This document shows positions 1 to 6,490 of a DNA stretch of 16,551 bases, piece after piece. Origin of the DNA: Bacteroidales bacterium (GTDB taxonomy: Bacteria > Bacteroidota > Bacteroidia > Bacteroidales > UBA932); NCBI GenBank assembly GCA_017538685.1, contig JAFYIK010000272.1, forward strand, positions 1 to 16,551, read 5' to 3'. Numbering within the stretch: position 1 is the first letter of the stretch; every line of letters begins with the position of its first letter. The notes under the pieces were generated by a model. The model saw nothing but the letters and a program-made list of their open reading frames with translations, searched no databases and was not told the DNA's origin. The position numbers were made by a program, and so were the translations under genes.

Positions 1-1
1 C

Positions 2-523
2 ACCACAACAACGACTACCACTCCTCTGAATGGCTTCTATGTTGGTGCCGACTACACCGTCGATCTCGGTCAGGGCCTCGGCGTCGTCGCCGGTCTCAAG
101 GGTAACTTCCTTTTCAACTAGGAAGAAGGCAGCATTACTATTCCTCTCATAGGGACCTTCACCGGTACCGCTAAGACGAGCGAGGTTTACCTTGTTGTCC
201 CCGTACTCGCCAACTACACCTATGTTCTGGGTAGCGACCTCAAACTCTTCGGCTTTGCTGGCCCCAGCCTCGCTTATGGTCTCTCTTCTAAAGTCAGGAG
301 CACAACCAACACCAGCGATGATGTGACCATCACCGACAACTATGGCAACAACAGCGACTATGGTAAGATGAACCTCTTCCTCGGTGCAGGCGTAGGTGTC
401 GATGTTATGAACACCGTCCGCATCAAGGCCGGCTACGACATTGGACTTCTCGACCGCGACGCCAGGGATGACTACAAAGTCAACGACGCTCAGTGGTATG
501 TCGGAGTTGCTTATCTGTTCTAA
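2..523 (+). pseudogene. Outer-membrane beta-barrel protein, 3' part, interrupted by in-frame TAG
   Basis: The reading frame is open from the window edge to TAA at 521-523 except for one TAG at 119-121. Both sides of the stop read like one small outer-membrane barrel: alternating polar/hydrophobic strands rich in Gly, Tyr and Asn, such as FYVGADYTVD before it and LFGFAGPSLAYGL after it. The protein ends in a strand with a terminal Phe (VGVAYLF), as expected for insertion by the BAM machinery. No ATG follows the TAG until far into the protein, so the second part is unlikely to be an independent gene. The context around the stop (FLFN-stop-EEG) would be restored by a one-base change to Tyr (TAC/TAT) or Gln (CAG). 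Four genes in this window end in TAG, which argues against amber reassignment. It may be a real pseudogene, a low-frequency variant or a sequencing error. The 5' end and any signal peptide lie outside the window. Family (OMP_b-brl/PorT-like) is by general appearance only. Confidence 0.62.
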
Positions 524-549
524 TATTCTTCAAACAACATAGAAGTGTC

Positions 550-578
550 GAAGATGTCCCAAATTTTGGGACATCTTC
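550..578. repeat. Perfect palindrome, 14-base arms, between convergent genes
   Basis: The arms GAAGATGTCCCAAA and TTTGGGACATCTTC are perfect reverse complements around a single T. It lies 26 bases after the stop of the beta-barrel gene, and the first bases after it are moderately T-rich on the + strand. It could act as a terminator hairpin for that gene, be a protein-binding site, or be a copy of a dispersed intergenic palindrome. No clean T-run follows it. It shares its arm sequence with the hairpin at 603-629. Confidence 0.7.
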
Positions 579-602
579 TTCATTTTACCCCTGTTTTTGC
601 GC

Positions 603-629
603 AAGATGTCCCGATATTCGGGACACCTT
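603..629. repeat. Second, related palindrome with 12-base arms
   Basis: The arms AAGATGTCCCGA (603-614) and TCGGGACACCTT (618-629) pair with one mismatch (606/626) around TAT. The outer part AAGATGTCCC is identical to that of the palindrome at 550-578, while the inner bases differ (GA/TC for AAA/TTT) with pairing kept. A T-rich stretch follows on the + strand. It sits 7 bases from the stop of the minus-strand acetyltransferase gene, so it may help end transcription from either side, although no classical U-tract is present on the minus strand. Confidence 0.6.
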
Positions 630-636
630 TTACGTT

Positions 637-1728
637 TTATATTTTCAGGAAGACCTTTTTGCGGTAGAGGAAGAGCAGCAGCAACCAGCAGAGCAGAACA
701 TAACCCGTGGCGTAGATGACCGAGGCGACAGGTTCGGACACCAGGCCTGCAACACCGTCAAGGAAGAAGCGGTTCGCCGAAGGGATGGAGATGATCCGCT
801 GCACCATATAGATTGTAATGGAATTCAGGCCGATAACCTCCAGAGGGAACGCCCATTTCTTCCAGCCGCGCACGTCGATTAGATAATAGAAGAGCGCGAA
901 CATTGCCAGAGAATAAGCCGCCACCACCAGCACGAAACTGCTTGTCCAAAGTTTCTTGTTCACTGGAAACCAACAGTTCCAGATGAGACCGACGCCCAGA
1001 AGAACGGCGGCGGCTGCAAACAGCCATAATGTTTTATTCTTTGCGCAGCTGCCCTTGACAAACTCTCCGGTAAACTGACCCAGCATAGCGGTGACGATGG
1101 CCGGGAGGGTGCTTAGCAGGCCCTCCGGATCAAAACCGGCAGAATACAACAGATGGTTGGGCATTATCAGCCTGTCGATATAACCGACAAGATTACCTTC
1201 GAGCGACAGTGAATCAGTTCCCGGACGATCAGGTGCAACGATCAACAGCATTAGATTGTAGCCAATCAGTATCACCCCGGCGATTATAGCCCTCGGCTTC
1301 CAAGACAGCCGCATATAGAGCAGCGCGGCCAGCGCCCAGGCCACTCCGATGCGGCCAAGCACGCTATAGAAACGCATCGTGGCGAATTTCAGCTCGAAGA
1401 AACCATTGTACACCACGCCCAGCGCCACCATAATAAGCGCGCGGGCCAGAACTTTCTTTACTGTGCTTCCGTCGCTGAGTCCCTTCTCCCTGCGTTTGGC
1501 CAGCGAAAACGGGAAGGTCATTCCGGAGATGAAAAGGAACAGCGGAAAGATTGTGTCATAGAGGGTAAAACCATGCCACGACGTGTGCGACATCTGGCGG
1601 GCGAGCCAGCAGGTCCCGCCGCCCGGCCAGAGCTGGCACACATCGAAAACAAGCGACGCGAAGCCCATTATCAAAAGCATATCGAAGCCCCTCAGGGCAT
1701 CCAGCGATTTGAGTCTGTTATTCTCCAT
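637..1728 (-). CDS. HGSNAT/NagX-like transmembrane N-acetyltransferase
   Basis: The 363-residue integral membrane protein has about ten hydrophobic segments (roughly residues 14-30, 56-76, 92-111, 122-139, 146-165, 205-220, 234-251, 263-283, 293-311, 335-355). The N-terminus RLKSLDALRGFDM and the segment HTSWHGFTLYDTIFP match the DUF5009/COG4299 family that includes human heparan-alpha-glucosaminide N-acetyltransferase and bacterial NagX. His48 aligns by eye with the human active-site His (human context HASWNGLT). Later family marks are DPEGLLSTLPAI (about 200-211), FPVNKKLWTSSFVL (about 254-267) and GLNSITIYM (about 300-308). The human enzyme passes an acetyl group from cytosolic acetyl-CoA across the membrane to terminal glucosamine. 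Here that would place the acetylation in the periplasm (inference). ATG follows the GH89 stop by 3 bases, with AGGAG directly before it, so it is the last gene of the operon. The paired GH89 supports an amino-sugar role. Another acyl acceptor is possible. Confidence 0.85.
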   Translation of the reverse strand: MENNRLKSLDALRGFDMLLIMGFASLVFDVCQLWPGGGTCWLARQMSHTSWHGFTLYDTIFPLFLFISGMTFPFSLAKRREKGLSDGSTVKKVLARALIMVALGVVYNGFFELKFATMRFYSVLGRIGVAWALAALLYMRLSWKPRAIIAGVILIGYNLMLLIVAPDRPGTDSLSLEGNLVGYIDRLIMPNHLLYSAGFDPEGLLSTLPAIVTAMLGQFTGEFVKGSCAKNKTLWLFAAAAVLLGVGLIWNCWFPVNKKLWTSSFVLVVAAYSLAMFALFYYLIDVRGWKKWAFPLEVIGLNSITIYMVQRIISIPSANRFFLDGVAGLVSEPVASVIYATGYVLLCWLLLLFLYRKKVFLKI

Positions 1729-1731
1729 CTC

Positions 1732-4188
1732 CTAATAGAAATATACGAGCCCCGCGGTGTCGGGACCACCCTCGATAGTGAGGTAAACAACCACTTCCCT
1801 CTCCAGACCGTCGATACTGCCTGGCCCGGGGAAAGGAATCATGAATCCGCCTTTGACGCGCTTTATGTTCTTAGTAGAGCCAAGCCACGCCGGACCGGAT
1901 TTGAATTCCGCTTTAACGATACGCCCACCACCCCTGACATCGGAGACCAAAAGACCTTTCATTCCCGCGAAATCGCTGGCCATCATAGTCAGGTACAAGC
2001 GTTTGCTCGAACGACCTCCAAAATCCTGCGGGCAGAAATATGCTATTTCACGACCCCTGTCGCAACTGATTCCGCTGTAGCGCCCAACCAGTTCCCTTGC
2101 GGCCGCAAGCGGGTCCGCGAAAGGTTCCGCAGCAGACAACGATGTGTCCGTAAAGAACTTGTCGTATTCGGGCATATCAGGCGACACGCCGCTCAAGACC
2201 GAATCGTAGTAATGGCGCAGGCGAGGCACATACCAGTCGCGGATGAGGCCGGACCAGACGCGCGCCGAGTAATCTTTAAGCGACGGGCCGGACCAAACCG
2301 ACAGCAGGCGGCGTATCTCGCGGCGGAATGCGTCAGCCTCGGCCGTAGATGTGGCCGCCGCATCGGCAAATTCCATCCAGCGGTCCAGCCGCAGAATGGG
2401 GTGCGATTCCAACAGACGGTCGGCGTCGAGTAGTATCTGCAGCATCAGTTCCTCGTGGGCCCGGGCTGATTCCGCCTCGCCGCGCACTATTGCACGATTC
2501 AGCAGATGCAGTTCGTCGTCGGCTTTGCCTGCGAGGTAGAGGGCGGCGTACATAATGGCGTCGCGGACGTAGAGTTCCGAATCGTCGAGGGATGTTTCCG
2601 CGAGGAAGGTCTCGATTGCGCGATAATACTCGGCGTTGATGCCCATAGTTTCTCCGCGATGGTAGGGCGGACGCTGCTGCCACTGGAAGCGGGCGTTGTT
2701 GGTAAAGTTGCCGTAGACTGAAGCCCTCATGCCCTTCCAGAAACGGTCGAGCGAGGCGGGTGAAGTGCAATAGCGCGCCTTATTGTAGGCAGTGAGGATC
2801 GAATCGACCGACAGCGATGTGGAACTCCAGCCGGCGGCGGAGATCATTTCGTAGATTATCTCGTTGTTCTCTATGCCCTCGGGGGATGTGCCGAAGCCGT
2901 CCAGCCTGCCGGCTGAGGGAGAGGTCAGCGCCTCCAGGTGGCCGTTGAGATAGAAGTCGAGCGGACCTTTAAGGGCCGAACGGCCGCCGAAGTTCGGGAC
3001 GGTGCTCCATATCCACGGTTTGCCGTAAAAGCCGCTCAGATTGTCCCAACTGTTGCCGTTCTTCCACACGAAATGGTTGAAGTCCACGGCGAGGTCGATA
3101 ATGCGCAGTTTGTCATCCGGCGCGCCGCTCAGCAGGGCCTCGACGCTCTGAGGATCCCATTCGTCGCGCTGGTAACCGAACATCCAGCCCTGCATCACCC
3201 ACACTGCATCCGGGTTGGCTGCGGCGAGGGCTTTGTAGATGGTGGAACCGTAGTCCTGAAGTTTGTCGTGGCGCTCCTGTGAGCCCTGCTCCCCAAAGGG
3301 GATGTCCAGTTCGTTGAAACTGTCGATCAGATAGTATTCGCCTTTCCCGAACTCCTTCTCCCACTCGCGGACAAAAGAGGTCAGCAAAACGCTGAACAGC
3401 GAGTCCTTCGGGTCCAGCATCCAGCTTTCGTGGCCGGACCAGTGGGTGGTCATCAGCTTGGTGTCAGGATAATGATCCTTCACCGCCTTGGGCACGAAGC
3501 CGGCGAAACCCTGGAAAACAGGATTCATCCCGAGAGCCTTCATCCTGTCCAGGATCTTATGCTGAAGCTTGATTTGTTCCTCGTGCCACGCCGGGCTCAT
3601 TCCGCCGTCCACCTCTGTCATATTACCCATCCTCATCCACGGGAAATGGGCGGGGCCGGTGAAATAGGCATCAATCTCCTCCTGGCTCAAGCCTATGTCC
3701 TTCCACACCCTGGTCAGAATTGCCTCCGTCGCAATGGGGGCGAGAGGAAGATCAAAGCCGTGAAGTGCCATCCAGTCAAGTTCGTGCTCCCATTGCTCCC
3801 AGCCCCAGAACGGGGTTGTGTAGCCGTAGGTGCAGACGTTGTAATATAGATGGTCCTTGAAGGGAGAGACTACCGTCTTTAATGGTAAGTCCGGGAGGTC
3901 GGCGGGGAAATCCAGCCGGTCGCCTGACCAACTGGATATTCCCAGACCTTCCGAAAGAATGTAATCGTGGAAGCCCTTGCACATTGCCACCGCCGAACTG
4001 CCCTCGATGGTGAGGATGCCGTCGTCCACCTCAAGTGAGTATGACGGCATCTCTGCGGGCGCCTCGCGGAAACGAACGTTTTCAGGCACAGACCCGAAGG
4101 TTCTGCGTACGACGGCGGCAGCCTCCTTCTCGGGAGACGTGCCGCAGGCTGCCAGAAGCAGCAGGGCGGCAAGAGGCGCAAGGTTCAT
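1732..4188 (-). CDS. GH89 alpha-N-acetylglucosaminidase (NAGLU family) lipoprotein
   Basis: The 818-residue protein is predicted to cleave terminal alpha-linked GlcNAc from glycans. It begins with a short lipoprotein signal (lipobox LAAC, Cys15) lacking the usual Lys/Arg; an in-frame TAG two codons upstream excludes a longer start. Order: small N-terminal alpha/beta domain (about 20-105), catalytic barrel (about 110-450), helical C-terminal domain (to about 665). Glu293 in DSFNELDIPF and Glu437 in GTSPEGIENNE correspond to the two catalytic Glu of human NAGLU (316, 446). Other family marks are LDWMALHGFDLPL, YFTGPAHFPWMRMGN, VPNFGG and WSGLIRDWYVPR. Two oddities: the usual GWGGPL-type loop reads EVDGGMSP here (about 192-199), and residues from about 705 form a beta-rich tail of about 110 residues beyond the human enzyme's end. 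ATG lies 3 bases after the preceding gene's stop. Likely substrates are heparan non-reducing ends or alpha-1,4-GlcNAc-capped mucin; which one cannot be read here. Confidence 0.93.
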   Translation of the reverse strand: MNLAPLAALLLLAACGTSPEKEAAAVVRRTFGSVPENVRFREAPAEMPSYSLEVDDGILTIEGSSAVAMCKGFHDYILSEGLGISSWSGDRLDFPADLPDLPLKTVVSPFKDHLYYNVCTYGYTTPFWGWEQWEHELDWMALHGFDLPLAPIATEAILTRVWKDIGLSQEEIDAYFTGPAHFPWMRMGNMTEVDGGMSPAWHEEQIKLQHKILDRMKALGMNPVFQGFAGFVPKAVKDHYPDTKLMTTHWSGHESWMLDPKDSLFSVLLTSFVREWEKEFGKGEYYLIDSFNELDIPFGEQGSQERHDKLQDYGSTIYKALAAANPDAVWVMQGWMFGYQRDEWDPQSVEALLSGAPDDKLRIIDLAVDFNHFVWKNGNSWDNLSGFYGKPWIWSTVPNFGGRSALKGPLDFYLNGHLEALTSPSAGRLDGFGTSPEGIENNEIIYEMISAAGWSSTSLSVDSILTAYNKARYCTSPASLDRFWKGMRASVYGNFTNNARFQWQQRPPYHRGETMGINAEYYRAIETFLAETSLDDSELYVRDAIMYAALYLAGKADDELHLLNRAIVRGEAESARAHEELMLQILLDADRLLESHPILRLDRWMEFADAAATSTAEADAFRREIRRLLSVWSGPSLKDYSARVWSGLIRDWYVPRLRHYYDSVLSGVSPDMPEYDKFFTDTSLSAAEPFADPLAAARELVGRYSGISCDRGREIAYFCPQDFGGRSSKRLYLTMMASDFAGMKGLLVSDVRGGGRIVKAEFKSGPAWLGSTKNIKRVKGGFMIPFPGPGSIDGLEREVVVYLTIEGGPDTAGLVYFY

Positions 4189-4191
4189 AGA

Positions 4192-6414
4192 CTACTGAAG
4201 CCAGCCGAGAATAGTGTCGTTACTCCACTCCGCCTTCGGGATGAAGACGATTTCCGCATCCTTGGAAGCGTTAATCGTCGCATCGTCGATGGTAAGCGTC
4301 GCGCTATTCGCGTATGAAGGATCCAGAGTGAGAGCGGACGCCACTTCGGAACCCGCAACGCTCTGGACGCTGTACGCGAGGGTTGACATAGCAGTCACCT
4401 TACCGGTGTTGGCAGAGTTGGCAATTGTAACCACGGTCGAGCCGCCGACCACACCGCAAATACCGCCGACAACAGGGCTTACGTATTCGTATTTCAGCGC
4501 GGCCTCATTTGCGCCGACAAAAACGTCGCCGCTGTTGGTGCAACCCTGAATAACGATATAGTCCGCCGCACGACCGACAAGTCCACCGGCGCTGCGCGCA
4601 GACACGCCAACCACCTTTCCTTCATTGCGGCAGTTCACGAGACCGACCACGTTATAAAGTGTGCCGGCAAAGCCGCCAAAGGCATCAGATACGTTAGTAA
4701 GGCAGGCGCAAATGACCGTGCCGGTGTTGTAGCAGTTCTCTGCGAGATGGTAATTTTCAGCCGATCCCTCTTCGAGGATACCAACGAAACCGCCGATATA
4801 GTTGGTGATATCGGACACCTTACCGGTGTTGTAACAGTTCTTGCCGTAGAACACGCAGTCGTTGTCCATCCAGGCAGCGCCGCCGAAGCCGCCGATACGC
4901 CTTGTGGCTTTCTGGGCATTAATACCATCCGTGTTGATAACCTCTCCGGTGTTGTAGCAGCCGATGTATTTGCCGAAAACGGTGCCGGCGAATCCGCCGA
5001 GCGCGCGAATACCGGTGGCGTTCTTATTGAAGGAATAATGAATGTTGCCGGTGTTGTAACTGTCAGTGAACATCCAGTTGGAGCCGATTGTGTTTCCGAT
5101 TACGCCGCCTACTACAGCCCTACCCATATCATAACCTTTGAAGGATCCTGTGATGGGGCCGGAATTGCTGCAGTTCGTGACGGTTCCCTCAGTCTTATCC
5201 CAGATGTCGCCGAGAATACCTCCAACATACCTCGTATTTGAGAATGTAATGGGGCCGGAGTTGCTGCAGCCCGTGTACGTACCGTTACCCTGCTCATCGG
5301 ACACTATTGCTCCAAGGGCGCCCGAAGAGACTGCGCCTGATTCCGCATCCGCGCCGGTCTGGGTGATTTCCACTTCGCTCGAAATATTTTCAAAGGTGCC
5401 ACCTTCGGAGTAGGTCGATACGACGGCGATATCTGCGCCGTATTTTGTGGATGTGATATTTCCGGTGAAGTTGAGGTTGCAGACCTTACCGGGTGCGACC
5501 ACTTTGTAGAAGAGTCCGATCGTCTCGGCTGCTCCCTCATATTCGATATTGATTGTATGGCCCTTTCCGTTAAAGGTAAACGCGAAGTCTTTCACGACTG
5601 CGCAAGGAGCCTCAAGTCCTGTGAGATCTATGTTCGAGTTGAGAAGGATCTCTCCCTTCCACATATAATCGACCACAGCTGCTGCGAGAGCGGCCTGGTC
5701 TTCAGTCGTGTTGTAGGCGGTCGCGAGCGCCACGAATTCTTCGACATTGTTGATACCCTTCACGCTTGCGTGAATAGTATAATCGAAGGTCTCGTTCGAT
5801 TCGGACTTTGCCGTCACCACGAAGTCTCCTTCGCCGTCGTAGGTGGCCACGTTTTCTGCAGGAGCGGTAAGTTTAACTTTATTTTTCGCCAGATCAGGAG
5901 TGAACTGCCAGCCCTTGGGACCGCTCTTCAGTTCGAGGCTTGCGACATGCTCCACCTCGCTCAACGCCACCTCGGTGTCAGACCCGAAATCGACGTGAAG
6001 AATCTGGGTGGGAGTGAAAACGAGCACCGGGGCGGAGTGGCTGATGGCCACAGCAACTGTCTCCGAGAGAGTCTGTCCGCTCTGGGACGTGGCAACTATC
6101 TGCACGTTTCCGCTTTCCGCTGCGGTCTTATCCGTTGCCTCGGGGGCTTTTACGGTGACCTTGCGCTCGCGCATAGCGACAGTGGCGGTCCATCCGTTCG
6201 GGGCTGTCGCCTCAATCTTCGCTACCGCCTTTGCGGTAAACGTCAACTCGAGAGTTCCGCCATAGTTAAAGGTCTGAACACCAGTGACGGCTGAGCCATC
6301 CGCCGTAGAAATTGAGAATTCAAAAGTCTCTTCCGGCTGCACATCAGGCTGACAGGCAACCGATGCAAATGCTGCGATGAGCAGCGCCGAGAACAAAAGT
6401 TTGAGTGTTTTCAT
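4192..6414 (-). CDS. GLUG-repeat beta-helix lipoprotein, possible surface glycan-binding protein
   Basis: The 740-residue lipoprotein starts at ATG 6412-6414: MKTLKLLF signal, lipobox SVAC with Cys21. The frame is open upstream to 6675, but that part lies in the promoter and the divergent SusC gene and has no signal peptide. Residues about 30-125 and 130-218 look like two beta-sandwich (BACON/Ig-like) domains. From about 222 a right-handed beta-helix begins (FNGKGHTINI, IGLFYK), followed from about 378 to 690 by nine imperfect repeats of the pattern C-x-N-x-G-x-[IV], then GG-[FIV]-x-G, for example NCYNTGKV then IGGFVG. This is the GLUG motif seen in bacterial surface proteins. No catalytic residues are recognisable. 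As first gene of the operon with GH89 and the acetyltransferase, and divergent from SusCD, a glycan-binding role like SusE/SusF or SGBP is plausible but inferred. A surface adhesin role is an alternative. Confidence 0.85.
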   Translation of the reverse strand: MKTLKLLFSALLIAAFASVACQPDVQPEETFEFSISTADGSAVTGVQTFNYGGTLELTFTAKAVAKIEATAPNGWTATVAMRERKVTVKAPEATDKTAAESGNVQIVATSQSGQTLSETVAVAISHSAPVLVFTPTQILHVDFGSDTEVALSEVEHVASLELKSGPKGWQFTPDLAKNKVKLTAPAENVATYDGEGDFVVTAKSESNETFDYTIHASVKGINNVEEFVALATAYNTTEDQAALAAAVVDYMWKGEILLNSNIDLTGLEAPCAVVKDFAFTFNGKGHTINIEYEGAAETIGLFYKVVAPGKVCNLNFTGNITSTKYGADIAVVSTYSEGGTFENISSEVEITQTGADAESGAVSSGALGAIVSDEQGNGTYTGCSNSGPITFSNTRYVGGILGDIWDKTEGTVTNCSNSGPITGSFKGYDMGRAVVGGVIGNTIGSNWMFTDSYNTGNIHYSFNKNATGIRALGGFAGTVFGKYIGCYNTGEVINTDGINAQKATRRIGGFGGAAWMDNDCVFYGKNCYNTGKVSDITNYIGGFVGILEEGSAENYHLAENCYNTGTVICACLTNVSDAFGGFAGTLYNVVGLVNCRNEGKVVGVSARSAGGLVGRAADYIVIQGCTNSGDVFVGANEAALKYEYVSPVVGGICGVVGGSTVVTIANSANTGKVTAMSTLAYSVQSVAGSEVASALTLDPSYANSATLTIDDATINASKDAEIVFIPKAEWSNDTILGWLQ
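4721..5058. repeat. Four in-frame copies of an 11-base direct repeat inside the GLUG region
   Basis: CCGGTGTTGTA occurs at 4721-4731, 4823-4833, 4946-4956 and 5048-5058, with spacings of 102, 123 and 102 bases, all multiples of three. On the coding (minus) strand it encodes the Y-N-T-G core of successive GLUG repeats. A nine-base relative occurs near 4405. The regular spacing would let recombination add or remove whole repeats without a frameshift. Confidence 0.75.
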
Positions 6415-6441
6415 AATGGTTATTGTGGTTGTTCTTTGTCC

Positions 6442-6449
6442 CAAATATA
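6442..6449 (-). promoter_or_regulatory. Bacteroidota -7 box for the GLUG-GH89-acetyltransferase operon
   Basis: On the minus strand the sequence reads TATATTTG, a match to the Bacteroidota -7 consensus TAnnTTTG. Transcription would start near 6436, giving a leader of about 20 bases before ATG 6414. No clear -33 TTTG was found; the expected -33 position falls on the -7 box of the opposite promoter. Confidence 0.6.
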
Positions 6450-6463
6450 CGAAATATAATTCG

Positions 6464-6471
6464 TACATTTG
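6464..6471 (+). promoter_or_regulatory. Bacteroidota -7 box for the susC-susD-phosphoesterase operon
   Basis: TACATTTG matches TAnnTTTG and sits 19 bases before the SusC ATG, so the predicted leader is short (about 14 bases). A TTTG at 6435-6438 has a 25-base spacer, longer than the usual 19-21, so the -33 element is uncertain. Confidence 0.6.
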
Positions 6472-6490
6472 TTGAACACAACTGATAACC

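Larger units (their letters stand above)
6442..6471. promoter_or_regulatory. Palindromic divergent promoter core / possible operator
   Basis: CAAATATACGAA (6442-6453) and TTCGTACATTTG (6460-6471) are inverted repeats with 11 of 12 bases pairing around ATATAA. The outer ends of the palindrome are the two outward-facing -7 boxes. The two promoters therefore share their upstream DNA, and one dimeric regulator bound at the centre could control both operons. The regulator itself is not in the window. Confidence 0.55.

Noticed and set aside
1573..2433. Plus-strand open frame (286 codons) opposite the GH89 C-terminus
   Set aside because: Arg/Pro/Ala-rich shadow product running through two good minus-strand genes.
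4721..5058. CRISPR-like array of regularly spaced short repeats
   Set aside because: The repeats are in frame in the GLUG protein, are only 11 bases, and the spacers encode related protein repeats. No cas gene is near.
6437..6446. TGTCCCAAAT in the divergent promoter region, identical to part of the palindrome at 550-578
   Set aside because: Only a half-site without the GGGACA partner, overlapping the minus-strand -7 box. Ten matching bases in AT-rich spacer may be chance.
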